NCBI GenBank assembly: GCA_019115845.1
Contig: DXCU01000075.1
Location: 1 to 64,000 of the forward strand
Origin: Candidatus Rubneribacter avistercoris
GTDB lineage: Bacteria > Actinomycetota > Coriobacteriia > Coriobacteriales > Eggerthellaceae
Direction: 5' to 3'
Length of the DNA: 64,000 nucleotides
In this document: piece by piece, positions 1 through 9,826 of the stretch
Numbering within the stretch: position 1 is the stretch's first letter
Layout of the letters: every line of letters begins with the position of its first letter
Notes under the pieces: model-generated
What the model was told of the DNA's origin: nothing
Seen by the model: the letters and a program-made list of their open reading frames with translations, nothing else
The model's database searches: none
Translations under genes and position numbers: made by a program

Positions 1-98
1 TCGGGGGTGGTCACGTCCATGATGACGCCGCCTTTGAGCATCTGGGCGAGCGAGCGGTTGAGCAGGCGGCGGTCCTGCGCGGTGTCGGGTGCTGTCAT
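1..98 (-). CDS. pdxS: Pyridoxal 5'-phosphate synthase lyase subunit PdxS, N-terminus only (cut by window edge)
   Basis: Minus strand from ATG at 98 reads MTAPDTAQDRRLLNRSLAQMLKGGVIMDVTTP, the conserved PdxS N-terminus; divergent from a MocR/PdxR regulator. Confidence 0.88.
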   Translation of the reverse strand, partial: MTAPDTAQDRRLLNRSLAQMLKGGVIMDVTTP

Positions 99-174
99 GG
101 GGGCTTCCTTTCCTTTGCCGCAGAGGGGCGGCGGCGATTCTGACGGTTTCGTTTCCGTTCGAGGGTAGGGCATT

Positions 175-222
175 TCTGGCTCTGCTAGTATGTCCAAATC
201 AAGGCAATTTGATAGGGCCAGA
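175..222. promoter_or_regulatory. Candidate PdxR operator in pdxS/pdxR divergent region
   Basis: Imperfect inverted repeat tctggctct (175-183) / agggccaga (214-222), 8/9 match, in the divergent intergenic region. Confidence 0.3.
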
Positions 223-244
223 TAAGGCTAGAAGGGAGGGCGGC

Positions 245-1768
245 GTGCTCACGTACTCGCTTGGCGACCGGGGCGAAGAGAGCCTGTATGGGTATCTGTA
301 CCGCCGCATCAAGGAGGACATCGAGTCGGGCGCCATCCCCGCCGGAGAGAGGCTGCCCTCAAAGCGCGCCCTTGCGGAGCACCTCGGCGTGAGCCTGGTC
401 ACGGTGGAGGGGGCGTACGGCCAGCTGGTGGCCGAGGGGTATGTGAGCGCGAAGCCGAGGCGCGGGTTCTTCGCGAACCCCGTGGATCGCCCGGCGACGC
501 GCCCGCGCCGCAGCGCGCCGGTCGCGGCCCCGGCCGTACACGGCCCCGTTGCGGCCGGGGTTGCGCACGGCTCCGCCTGGCCCCCGGCCGCCTCCGCCGA
601 AAAGCCGCTTCTGGCCGATTTCACGGGCGGGGAGGTGGCTGCCGAGCTGTTTCCCTACCGCGCGTGGGCGCGCGCCATGCGCGATGTGCTCTCGCACGAA
701 CCGGAGCGGGCGCTTCTGTGCGAGTCGCCCTCCATGGGGTCCGTTCGGCTGCGCGAGGCGCTGGCCGCTCATCTGCGGTCGTTTCGCGGAATGGAGGCCG
801 ACCCCGCGTGCATCGTGGTGGGGGCGGGCGCGCAGACGCTGTACAACCTGCTGGTGCAGCTTTTGGGCAGGGGGCGGCGCTTCGCGGTGGAAGACCCCGG
901 CTATCCGCGCCTGACCAGCATCTACCGGGCGAACGACGTGGAGCTTTCGCATGTGCCGCTCGACGGCGCGGGCATCGGCATGGCGGCTCTGAGGTCGTCG
1001 GGCGCAAGCGTGGCGCACCTTGTGCCCTCGCATCAGTTCCCCACGGGGCTGGTCACGTCCGTCAGCCGCCGCTACGAGCTTTTGGGCTGGGCGAACGACG
1101 CCGAGGGCCGCTACGTGGTGGAGGATGACTACGACTGCGAGTTCCGCTTGGCCGGCAGGCCCATCCCCTCCATGCAAAGCATCGACGCCTCCGAGCGCGT
1201 CATCTACGCCAACACGTTCGCGCGCAGCATGGGTCCGGCGTTTCGCGTGGGATACCTGGTGCTGCCCGCTCATCTGGCCCGCCGCTTCCAAAGCGAGCTG
1301 GGGTTCTACTCGTGCACGGTGTCGTCCATGGAGCAGTTGGCGCTTGCGCGGTTCATCGAAGGGGGCGACTTCGAGCGCCATGTCAGGCGCATGCGGACCC
1401 ACTACCGTGCGCTGCGCGATCGTTTGCTTGCGGCGTTGTCGGACGGCCCGTGGGGCGACCGGCTGCGCGTGGAAGGGGCCGACGCCGGGCTTCATTTCCT
1501 TTTGCGCGTGGACTCTGCGGCGACCGAGGCCGACCTTGTCCGCGCCGCTCGCGCCGAGGGGGTGGCGTTGGCGCCGCTCTCGGCGTTTCGGCAGGCTTCT
1601 GTAGGGTCCGGGCGTTGCGCAGGGGCTTTCGGGGAGGGCGGCGCTCCGTCCTTCGTGATGAGCTACGCGGGCGTTGGGCGCGACGTTGTGCCGCATGCCG
1701 TCCGGGCCCTGGAGCGGGCCTTCGACGCGGCCGAGCGGGAGGCTGCGCGCGCCGGGGCGCGGCGATGA
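245..1768 (+). CDS. pdxR: MocR/GntR-type regulator (wHTH + aminotransferase-like domain), PdxR
   Basis: N-terminal GntR wHTH (LYRRIKEDIESGAIPAGERLPSKRALAEHLGVS) fused to aminotransferase fold I domain; divergent from pdxS. GTG at 245 preferred over the ORF-track start at 89. Confidence 0.85.
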   Translation: MLTYSLGDRGEESLYGYLYRRIKEDIESGAIPAGERLPSKRALAEHLGVSLVTVEGAYGQLVAEGYVSAKPRRGFFANPVDRPATRPRRSAPVAAPAVHGPVAAGVAHGSAWPPAASAEKPLLADFTGGEVAAELFPYRAWARAMRDVLSHEPERALLCESPSMGSVRLREALAAHLRSFRGMEADPACIVVGAGAQTLYNLLVQLLGRGRRFAVEDPGYPRLTSIYRANDVELSHVPLDGAGIGMAALRSSGASVAHLVPSHQFPTGLVTSVSRRYELLGWANDAEGRYVVEDDYDCEFRLAGRPIPSMQSIDASERVIYANTFARSMGPAFRVGYLVLPAHLARRFQSELGFYSCTVSSMEQLALARFIEGGDFERHVRRMRTHYRALRDRLLAALSDGPWGDRLRVEGADAGLHFLLRVDSAATEADLVRAARAEGVALAPLSAFRQASVGSGRCAGAFGEGGAPSFVMSYAGVGRDVVPHAVRALERAFDAAEREAARAGARR

Positions 1769-1867
1769 CCGGGCGCGGATCGGCCGGCCGGGCGCGTCGG
1801 TGGCCGGAGGGCGCGCGGTCGGGTAGAATGGGGAGACGGCAAGTCCGCGCGACGGAAAGGAGATCCC

Positions 1868-2323
1868 ATGCATGTCGAAACGCCCGCCGATCGATCAGGC
1901 GAGCTGGTGGCCGCCCTTGTGGATGTGTGGGAGCGCTCGGTGCGGGCGACGCACGGCTTTTTGTCGGAAGACGACGTGGCGGGCCTGCGCCCCGAGGTGG
2001 GGCCGGGCGTGGCAGGCGTGTCCGAGCTTGCGGTGGCGCGTGGCGAGGACGGCGCGCCCATCGGGTTCGCCGGCGTGCAGGATGGCAAGCTGGAGATGCT
2101 GTTCGTGGCGCCCGAGTCGCGCGGGCGCGGGGTGGGGAGCGCCCTGCTCGCGCACGCGGTGGAACGCTTCGGTGCGCGGACGCTCGACGTGAACGAGCAG
2201 AACCCGCAAGCGGTCGGCTTCTACGAGCACGAGGGTTTTGCCGTGGAGGGACGCTCGCCTGTGGACGGCGCCGGCCGCCCCTGGCCGCTGCTGCACATGC
2301 GCCTGCAGCGCGCCGTCCGCTGA
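1868..2323 (+). CDS. GNAT family N-acetyltransferase
   Basis: GNAT motif A (LEMLFVAPESRGRGVGSALLAHAVERFG) and C-terminal NxxAxxFYxxxGF-like NEQNPQAVGFYEHEGF. Confidence 0.88.
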   Translation: MHVETPADRSGELVAALVDVWERSVRATHGFLSEDDVAGLRPEVGPGVAGVSELAVARGEDGAPIGFAGVQDGKLEMLFVAPESRGRGVGSALLAHAVERFGARTLDVNEQNPQAVGFYEHEGFAVEGRSPVDGAGRPWPLLHMRLQRAVR

Positions 2324-2344
2324 TTCGCGGATCCTTCTCTTTCG

Positions 2345-2770
2345 GTGTCGCTTCTGGGAATGTCGCCTGACCGGCTGTTGTTTGAATCGCAGGTGCTCGG
2401 CAATCTTTTCGAGGAGTTTTGTTCGCGTGATCTGCGCGTTTACGTTTCTGCTATGCGACAGGCACGGGAGCCTGAACTTCGCTATTATTCCGATGCGGAC
2501 GGCCTGGAAGTGGATGCGGTTATAGAACTTTCGGATGGCCGCTGGGCGGCTATCGAGATCAAGCTGAGCGAAAAGAAGGTGCTCGAAGCAGAGAGAAGCC
2601 TGATCAGTCTGCGCGACAAAGTGGCTGCAAATCCCGCTGCCCGCAACAAGGAGCCTTCTTTTTTGGCGGTGCTCGTAGGAAAGGCGACGTTTAGAGTGCG
2701 GATGCGCGCTCGTCGTGCAGCGCGCATCCGCGAAGCTCCTCGGGGAAGGAGATGGCGCCGGGGAGGTTGA
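2345..2770 (+). pseudogene. Remnant of DUF4143-type AAA+ ATPase (C-terminal fragment)
   Basis: LLFESQVLGNLFEEFCSRDLRVY...LRYYSDADGLEVDAVIELSDGRWAAIEIKLSEKKV matches the DUF4143 C-terminal region; no ATPase domain upstream, and the tail degenerates into Arg-rich sequence. Confidence 0.65.
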
Positions 2771-3443
2771 ACGGGCGGTTGGAGGCGGCCAGCAGGTAGT
2801 TGTCTTCGGCCGAGAACCCCTCGTCGGAGCAGGGGAGCATCTGCACGTGCGCAAAGACGTGCGCGAGCGCGGCGGCGGCTGCGCAAAGGATGCTCACGTC
2901 GCAGCCCTCCCGCTCCGACACCGCGTTGGTCAGGTAGAGGCCGTCCGGCGTCAGGCACCGCGCTACGGCCCGGGCGGCTTCTGCGGTCATGAGGGAGCGC
3001 GCGGGCCGGGTGCCCGAGAAGCAGTCGTTGATTATCACGTCGTAGGTTTTGGGGCAGCTATCCAGGTAGGCGCGCCCCTCGGCGGTGATGAGGCGCAGCC
3101 GGTCCGGATCGTCAAGCCCATCGAGCACTTCCTGCAAGAAGAACCGCTCCTTCGCTAGGCGCGTGACGGCTGGATCGGCCTCCACCACGTCCATGCGGCA
3201 AGCGGGGTGCGTGATCGCGAAGTGCTTGGGATAGGAGTACCCGCCGCCGCCCAGCATGAGCACGTCGCGCACGTCGATGCCGGCCTGGAACATGCAGTCG
3301 AACGCGCGATGGTAGGCAAACACCGGTTCGAAGCGACGTTTTCCCAGGTAGGTTGCCGACTGGTAAGCCCCGCCCGCAACGAGTGCGAGGATGGGTTCGC
3401 CATCGGGCCCCTCCGCAGCCTCCACATACGGTTCGGTTTTCAT
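2691..3443 (-). CDS. Spermidine synthase-like methyltransferase-fold protein
   Basis: Rossmann motif VLMLGGGGYSYPKH, DVVEADPAV, YDVIINDCFSG; internal ATG at 3443 preferred. Confidence 0.75.
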   Translation of the reverse strand: MKTEPYVEAAEGPDGEPILALVAGGAYQSATYLGKRRFEPVFAYHRAFDCMFQAGIDVRDVLMLGGGGYSYPKHFAITHPACRMDVVEADPAVTRLAKERFFLQEVLDGLDDPDRLRLITAEGRAYLDSCPKTYDVIINDCFSGTRPARSLMTAEAARAVARCLTPDGLYLTNAVSEREGCDVSILCAAAAALAHVFAHVQMLPCSDEGFSAEDNYLLAASNRPFNLPGAISFPEELRGCALHDERASAL

Positions 3444-3562
3444 GGCGCCCCCTTCCGTGCGTTCGTTTCTTGTTGGGTGCCAGTATACCTTGGAGGTTGG
3501 CGCAGGCGGCTTGCGGCTGCGCCGCGAGGGGCTCTGTGCAAGATGAATCGGGGAAAACGGAC

Positions 3563-3736
3563 AAGTTCTTGAGTTATGAGTCATCTTCGCCCCCTGTTTC
3601 GAGTGCTCGTCGAGAACGGTTCTCTTGTCGTGTTCGAAAATGCCAGATCAAAAAATAGATGTCTGAAACTCATTAATACTTTAACCGCAAGAAAGACTCA
3701 TAACTCGGGAACTTGCGACTCATAACTTAAGAACTT
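3563..3736. repeat. AT-rich element bounded by 20-bp inverted repeats (MITE-like)
   Basis: aagttcttgagttatgagtc (3563-3582) versus inverted copies gactcataactcgggaactt (3695-3714) and gactcataacttaagaactt (3717-3736). Confidence 0.6.
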
Positions 3737-4205
3737 GGCCAAAAATGGCGAATCATCTTGCATGGTGACCGGTGCAGGCGGCTCGTTTCTGCTCTGAGGT
3801 GCGATTCTCGGGGTTGTGGCGCCGGTTTTCCAAGGCGGGCATCGTCGCTGGTCAGCTTTTGCGGCTGACGGGCGGCGGATGCCTCGGTGCTCTCAGAAGC
3901 GCATCGAGACATGGAAAAGACGTTCTCGCTGTTAGACCGCCGCCGGCATGGGACGAGCAGCTGTTTTGCGGGCGGGGCCGTAGATGAGTTCCAACTCAGG
4001 GCTTGCCTCAGGCGGGAAGGGGTCGTTTCCAACGTGCTGAAAGGGGTGCTCCGGGGGCTGCGAACGCGCAGAACGCCTCGTCGGAAAGGATTGCCTCTAG
4101 AGGTCGCTCGTGCCATTGGGCATGAGCGATGCGGTGTGACGCTGGTGCCGTTCGGCGCGTTTCGAGTACAATGATCTGCGGCCCGTATGGTGGAAGGGGT
4201 GAGCG

Positions 4206-5681
4206 ATGGAGGATTGCGCTCGAAAGCGGCGTGCGCGGGCGGTTCTGTCGATTGCGGTGGCGGCGTTCGCCCTTTTGTCGGTGGGGATATGGACGGCGCG
4301 ACGCGATGCGGGGCTGGACGGGAATCTGCTCTACGTTGCCCGCGTGTCCCAGCTGATGACATACTTCGCGATCGCGTTCATGTTCCGCTCCCACCTTCCT
4401 TCGATCAAACGCCTTCTCGCCGTCTCCTACGGCGCGGCCCTCGTTCATATGGCGGCGCAGGCGGCTCTTGGGGCGTTTGGGGGCGCGCCGGGACCCGCTT
4501 TCGCGTCGAATGTGGTTTCCGGCATCGCGAACGCCGTCGGCATCCTGCTCATCATGCATGTGATCTCCTCCTACGATGCGAGGCGCAGCTCGTTGGCCGT
4601 GATGGCCGCCTATCTTTTAGCGGAGGTGCTGTTCGCCGCCACTTCGGTCATGTCGGCCGAGGCCATCGTGGTCGTCCAATATGCGTTCAAGCTATGCGGG
4701 TTTGCGCTTTTGGGTCTTGCTATCGCGTTCAAAGGAGAGGGGGCTGCCACGGAAAACGAGCATCCTCTGCAGTACGGTATGCTCACTGTCCGTCAGCGTG
4801 ACGAGAAGCCCCTGCGGTTGCTCGTCAACGAAGCGGATTGGGTGTTTCAGATCATCGTCGCCGCCCTCATCCCATTCGTGTTCGGCTTCACCTCTCAGCT
4901 CTTGTCCCAAGCGGGAAGGAGCGATGGGTTGCACGATCCCGTCAACGAGGCGGCCGCCATCGTCGCCTTGATTGCGTTGTTCGCGTTCTGCTTGGCGCGC
5001 GGGACCCGGATGGGGTTCGACGACCTTTTCCTTATTGTGGTTTCCCTGTACGCCACGGGGCTTATGCTCCTTCCAACGCTGTGGGAGGCGGGATCGCCGT
5101 TTGCAGGGACGTTCATAAAGTGCGGCGACGTCGTGTACTTCCCCCTCCTGTGGATGCTGCTCGTGCGCAAGGCGTTCGCAGATCCTCGGCACACGTATTT
5201 GTACTTCGGGGTTTTCTCGGGCTTCGCGAACGTCACTTACGGACGGCTGGTGGGACCTCTCGCCCTCGGACCCACTCCTTCGGACACGGGGACAGTGGCG
5301 TTTTGGGCGCTTGTGTTTCTGTGGCTTTTGGTGCTGATTTGCGTCACGTTGTTCGCTCTTCAGCGCGCTCGGGGCGTCGCCCTGCCGGACGGGGCGGAGG
5401 GTGATGTTTCGGCTGAGGGCGAGTTTGATAGGGAGCCTTTCGCAGAGGGGGTGGACGTGCTTGCCGAGTGGTATCGGCTCTCGCCCCGCGAGCGGGAGGT
5501 GTTGGTGGAGGTGCTGCACGGCTACAGCATGCCCAACGTGGGTAAGAAGCTGTTCATTTCCCCCGAGACGGTGCGCACCCATATGCGCAACATCTATCGG
5601 AAGACGGGCGTGTCGAACAAGCAGGCGCTTGTTCGGATGATCGATGCATTGGTGGACGAAGTGCGCCCGAGCCTCAAATAG
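4206..5681 (+). CDS. Membrane-anchored LuxR-family transcriptional regulator
   Basis: Multiple hydrophobic TM segments followed by C-terminal LuxR HTH (LSPREREVLVEVLHGYSMPNVGKKLFISPETVRTHMRNIYRKTGVSNKQAL). Confidence 0.88.
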   Translation: MEDCARKRRARAVLSIAVAAFALLSVGIWTARRDAGLDGNLLYVARVSQLMTYFAIAFMFRSHLPSIKRLLAVSYGAALVHMAAQAALGAFGGAPGPAFASNVVSGIANAVGILLIMHVISSYDARRSSLAVMAAYLLAEVLFAATSVMSAEAIVVVQYAFKLCGFALLGLAIAFKGEGAATENEHPLQYGMLTVRQRDEKPLRLLVNEADWVFQIIVAALIPFVFGFTSQLLSQAGRSDGLHDPVNEAAAIVALIALFAFCLARGTRMGFDDLFLIVVSLYATGLMLLPTLWEAGSPFAGTFIKCGDVVYFPLLWMLLVRKAFADPRHTYLYFGVFSGFANVTYGRLVGPLALGPTPSDTGTVAFWALVFLWLLVLICVTLFALQRARGVALPDGAEGDVSAEGEFDREPFAEGVDVLAEWYRLSPREREVLVEVLHGYSMPNVGKKLFISPETVRTHMRNIYRKTGVSNKQALVRMIDALVDEVRPSLK

Positions 5682-5845
5682 CTTTTCGTTTACGCAGGTA
5701 AAAGGAGTTTTACCCGGAAACAAGGGGATGTTCTCGTTTTCGGATTACCGCAGTTTTGGGGGAGGTTCTTCGCGAGGTTATCCCATAGTCTTTGCAGCAG
5801 AGCGCGCGGGGCGCTTCTGCAAGATGCGAAGGAGAAGGGATTGTC

Positions 5846-7438
5846 ATGAGCAAGGAACTGAGCCGGAGGAGTTTCGTGAGGGCTGCAGCGATGGGCGCTG
5901 CGGGTTTGGCGGTTGCCGGGGCGGCGGGATGCTCCTCTGCCGGCGGGGAAGCGGACGCGCACAATGCGGGCGATGCCGCATTTGACGAGGAGTTCGACGT
6001 TGTCGTTGTGGGGGCGGGACTTGCGGGTGCGGCTTGCGCTCTGACGGTTGCCGACGAAGGGGACGGGGCTTCATGCGTGTTGCTCGAGAAAGGGCAGGCG
6101 CCTGGTGGAAACTCGCCTTTCTGCGACAACGCCGCCCTGTATTCGGACGACGTCGATGCAATCGAGGCTCATCTTAAAGACCTGTCGGGAGAGTTCGCCC
6201 CGAGCGACGAGATGATACGGGCGTACGCCGAGGGGTTCGTGGAAAACCGTGCATGGGTGCAGTCGTTCGGCGTCGGCGACGAGCACGTCAAGGCCGCTCT
6301 TCAGGAGCCGTCGCTGTTGGAGTACGAAGAGTTTGGAAGCGACGGCGGCTCCCTGTACGTCATGCGGTTGCTCGATCCCCAGGACGAGGAGAACGACAAG
6401 TACATGCATCCGTTCCTGCTCGCTCAAGCTCAAGAGCGCGGAGTCGAGTATCGTCTTGGCTCCCCTGTGGAGGACCTTGTCCAGGAAGAGGGCACGGGGC
6501 GCGTGATCGGCGTGGTGTCCGATGGGAAAAACATTCGGGCGCGCAAGGGCGTTGTGTTGGCGTTGGGAGGGTTCGAGAACAACCCGGAGATGCTTGAATG
6601 CTACGTGCAATGCGGAGGAGCCCTTCCGGCTGCGGCTACGTTGAACACCGGCGACGGCATCACCATGTGCCAGAAAGTAGGGGCGAAGCTGTGGCACATG
6701 TCCGGTTGGGCCGGAGCGTGGATGGCGCCTGTCAGCCTGGACGGAGAGACGTTCCTCATCCCCGGCGTGGGCGTTGCCCGTCAGAAGATCAAGCAGTGGG
6801 GCATCACGGTTGCGAACAACGGACGGCGCTACTACATGGATTTCGACGGGCACAACATCAAGGACCTCGACGACTACGCCCGCTACCCCACGATGGACCG
6901 CCATGTCGGTTCCCGCCACGGCCACATGCAGTTCGGCGGGGAGTGGCCCAATCTGCCCATGCCGACGACGAGCTGGTTCGTGTTCGATTCCGCTGGTTTG
7001 CAATCAGGGGCTTTGGGGGAATCTTTCGAGGGGGACCCGGTCGTCGACGGCTGGTGCGTGTCGTCTGACAACATCCAGGGGCTTGCGGAAGCGATGGGCG
7101 TTCCGTCCGACGAGCTTGTTCGTACGGTCGATCAATGGAATGTTTGGTGTGAACAGGGGGATGATCTGGCTTTTTACCGTCCGCAAAGCACGCTTCATCC
7201 CATTGCGACGCCGCCGTTCTACGCTGTTCGCTGCAACTCGACGTTCCTGAACACCGACGGAGGCGCCGAGCGCAACGAGCACTGCCAAATCGTCGATCCT
7301 GACGGTGCGCCTATCGAGGGCCTGTACGGTATCGGGGAGTTCGGGAGCTTCTGGGGGCATTACTACCAGGGGGCGGGCAACGTGGGCGAGTGCCTTGTGT
7401 CCGGCCGCATAGCGGCGCGGCACATCCTTGGCCAATAG
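5846..7438 (+). CDS. Tat-exported FAD-dependent fumarate reductase/flavocytochrome c-like oxidoreductase
   Basis: Tat lipoprotein-like signal SRRSFVRAAAMGAAGLAVAGAAGCSS; FAD motif DVVVVGAGLAGAACALTVADEG; C-terminal GLYGIGEFGSFWGHYYQGAGNVGECLVSGRIAARH. ATG at 5846. Confidence 0.87.
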   Translation: MSKELSRRSFVRAAAMGAAGLAVAGAAGCSSAGGEADAHNAGDAAFDEEFDVVVVGAGLAGAACALTVADEGDGASCVLLEKGQAPGGNSPFCDNAALYSDDVDAIEAHLKDLSGEFAPSDEMIRAYAEGFVENRAWVQSFGVGDEHVKAALQEPSLLEYEEFGSDGGSLYVMRLLDPQDEENDKYMHPFLLAQAQERGVEYRLGSPVEDLVQEEGTGRVIGVVSDGKNIRARKGVVLALGGFENNPEMLECYVQCGGALPAAATLNTGDGITMCQKVGAKLWHMSGWAGAWMAPVSLDGETFLIPGVGVARQKIKQWGITVANNGRRYYMDFDGHNIKDLDDYARYPTMDRHVGSRHGHMQFGGEWPNLPMPTTSWFVFDSAGLQSGALGESFEGDPVVDGWCVSSDNIQGLAEAMGVPSDELVRTVDQWNVWCEQGDDLAFYRPQSTLHPIATPPFYAVRCNSTFLNTDGGAERNEHCQIVDPDGAPIEGLYGIGEFGSFWGHYYQGAGNVGECLVSGRIAARHILGQ

Positions 7439-7531
7439 GGGATTTGGCGTAAAGGGCGGCCCGTCCGATTCCTTCTGGGAGCTGCGGGCGGGCCGCCTTG
7501 GGAGGCTGGTTTTGGCTGCTTGCGGCGGGGG

Positions 7532-8020
7532 CTACAGCCCCAGGCCCTCGATCCAGCGGCGCACCTCGGCTTCGCGGGCGGCGGGGGAGAGCACCTTGCC
7601 GGACAGCCAGCGCGCGTTGGGGGCGCTTGGGCGCAGCGCGTCCACCGTGCGGCCCATGCCCGAGCCGCCCGAGGTGGCGAAGGGGATGATCGTCTTGCCG
7701 GAGAGATCGTAGCCTTCCAAGAACGTGCTCACGATGGTGGGCGCGACGTACCACCAGATGGGAAAGCCCACGAACACGGTGTCGTAGCCGTTCATACCTT
7801 CCACGCGGTTTTCGACGGCCGGGCGCGAGGCGTGGTCGTTCATCTCCACGCTGCTGCGGCTTTTCGGGTTGTTCCAGTCCAGGTCGGCGGCGGTGTAGCG
7901 TTCGACCGGGATGATCTCGTGCAGGTGCCCTCCCGTCGCGTCGGCCACGGTGCGCGCCAGGCGCGCCGTCTGGCCGCTCGCGGAGAAGTAGGCAACGAGG
8001 GTTTTCGCGGAGTCGGTCAT
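7532..8020 (-). CDS. Flavodoxin
   Basis: KTLVAYFSASGQTARLARTVAD FMN-binding motif; VFVGFPIWWYVAPTIVSTFLE. Confidence 0.9.
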   Translation of the reverse strand: MTDSAKTLVAYFSASGQTARLARTVADATGGHLHEIIPVERYTAADLDWNNPKSRSSVEMNDHASRPAVENRVEGMNGYDTVFVGFPIWWYVAPTIVSTFLEGYDLSGKTIIPFATSGGSGMGRTVDALRPSAPNARWLSGKVLSPAAREAEVRRWIEGLGL

Positions 8021-8163
8021 GGTCGGGTCCTTTCGTTTTCAGGTGATTGTGCAGGGCTAAAGGGTTGGAGGGTTGAGAGGTCCGGGGTCAGCGAGTTGGG
8101 CGGCCAAAAGGCCAAGGGATCAAGGGGCCGAAGGGACCGAAGAGGCCGGTGATTGGGGGTCGG

Positions 8164-8697
8164 TCACAGGGAGCGTCCCAGGTCGTAAGCTTGCTGGGGG
8201 AAGCTTGTGCGGCGCGTCATCGGCACGGTGCCGCAGCCGGTTCCCAAAACCGTGCCCCTGTCCTGGAAGTTCAGGTAGCGGCACAGCGTGGCGTAATGCG
8301 CTGCCAAGTCGCGCATGATCCAGTCGGCGTCACCCCAAGCAGCGGCTAAGAGCACGGTTTTCAGGCCCTTGCCCATGAGCGTGCCGTTGAAGCTGTAGAA
8401 GCGGTCGATGGCGGTTTTGAGCTGCGCCGACATCCCAAAGTAGTACAGCGGCGTGGCGAACGCCACCACATCGGCGTCCAAGATGGCGTCGCGCAGGGCG
8501 GCCATGTCGTCTTTTTGGCAGCACTGTCCGGACATGCCGCATGCATCGCACCCCAGGCAGGGACGGATGTCGGCGTGCGCCGCATCGAACGAGGCCACCT
8601 CGTGCCCCGCGTCGCGCGCGCCCTCCTCGAAGCGCTCGGCCAGCAGGTTCGAGGAGCCATGCTTGTGCGGGCTTCCCTTCACAACGAGCACCTTCAT
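8164..8697 (-). CDS. Flavodoxin-family NAD(P)H-dependent oxidoreductase (FMN reductase-like)
   Basis: MKVLVVKGSPHKHGSSNLLAERFEEGA; CxxC-rich PCLGCDACGMSGQC; VVAFATPLYYFGMSAQLKTAIDRF. Start at 8697. Confidence 0.88.
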   Translation of the reverse strand: MKVLVVKGSPHKHGSSNLLAERFEEGARDAGHEVASFDAAHADIRPCLGCDACGMSGQCCQKDDMAALRDAILDADVVAFATPLYYFGMSAQLKTAIDRFYSFNGTLMGKGLKTVLLAAAWGDADWIMRDLAAHYATLCRYLNFQDRGTVLGTGCGTVPMTRRTSFPQQAYDLGRSL

Positions 8698-8734
8698 GCC
8701 CTTCTCCTTTCTGCGGCGCTTCGCCGCATGTCTG

Positions 8735-9802
8735 CTAAACATCAAGGTCGACCAGCCGGTACGTCTGGCTTCCCAAACCCAGCGCCTCGGCATGCGCCAA
8801 GGTGCGGGTCCCGTTGCGCGACTCCATGCGCCGCACGAGCGAGGCGCCGTCGGGCGCGGCGTACACCAGATCCACGCACGCGCGGTCGAGCGCCACCGGA
8901 TCGGTCGAGGCCAGGATGCCGATGTCGGCCATGTCCGGCTCGGCCGGGTGCGCGTCGCAATCGCAGTCCACCGACAGGCGGTTCATCACGTTCACGTAGA
9001 GCATGCGCCCGCCCAGGTAGTCGGACACGGACTTCGCCGCCTCGGCCATGGACTCCAGAAAGTCGTCCTGGGCGGGGCTTCCCCACGATGTGGTGGACGC
9101 GCCCGCGCTGTGGATGAGCAGCTTGCCCTCCGACGACGCGATGCCGATCGAGCAGTTCTTGACGGCCCCGCCGAATCCTCCCATGGCGTGCCCCTTGAAG
9201 TGCGCGAGCGACACCACCCAATCATAGCGCGAAAGGTGCGCGCCCACCAGGTTCTCGGAGAGATGTGCGCCGCCGTTCACCGGGATGCTCATATATCCGT
9301 CGGCGTCCATGATGTCAACGTCGGCTATGGCCGTGAAGCCGTGGTCGGCGGCCACCTGGAGGTGTCGCTCAACGCTGCCGCGCTGACCGCCGTAGGCGGT
9401 GTTGCACTCCACGATGGTGGCGTTCAGGGCGCGCACCAGGTCGCCCACAAGCTCAGGGCGCAGGTAGTTGCTTCCCGGCTCGCCGGTGGAAAGCTTCACG
9501 GCCACAGAACCGGAGGGTTGCACGCCCAGGGCCTCCCATGCGCGCGCAAGGCCCGCCGCGCTGATGTCGGCGGTGAAGTACACGGGGGCGGCGTTCGGGT
9601 TGCTCGCGTCCTCGCGTTCGGCAGAGGGGGCGCTTGCCGGAGCGGCTTCGGGTTCGGGCGTTGGGGCGGCGTCGACTTCCGAGGCGGCCTCAGGTTCCGG
9701 GGTGCCGCCCGCGCATCCCGCAAGCGCGCCCCCGGCGAGCACGGCCATGCCCAAACCGGCGGACCCCATCACGAACATGCGCCGATCAAGATTGCTTGTC
9801 AT
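8735..9802 (-). CDS. DUF362 domain protein with Tat/lipoprotein signal
   Basis: LDRRMFVMGSAGLGMAVLAGGALAGCAGG signal; VAVKLSTGEPGSNYLRPELVGDLVRAL and HFKGHAMGGFGGAVKNCSIGIAS are DUF362-like. Confidence 0.82.
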   Translation of the reverse strand: MTSNLDRRMFVMGSAGLGMAVLAGGALAGCAGGTPEPEAASEVDAAPTPEPEAAPASAPSAEREDASNPNAAPVYFTADISAAGLARAWEALGVQPSGSVAVKLSTGEPGSNYLRPELVGDLVRALNATIVECNTAYGGQRGSVERHLQVAADHGFTAIADVDIMDADGYMSIPVNGGAHLSENLVGAHLSRYDWVVSLAHFKGHAMGGFGGAVKNCSIGIASSEGKLLIHSAGASTTSWGSPAQDDFLESMAEAAKSVSDYLGGRMLYVNVMNRLSVDCDCDAHPAEPDMADIGILASTDPVALDRACVDLVYAAPDGASLVRRMESRNGTRTLAHAEALGLGSQTYRLVDLDV

Positions 9803-9826
9803 GGACTCTCCCTTTTCCCTTGCCGC

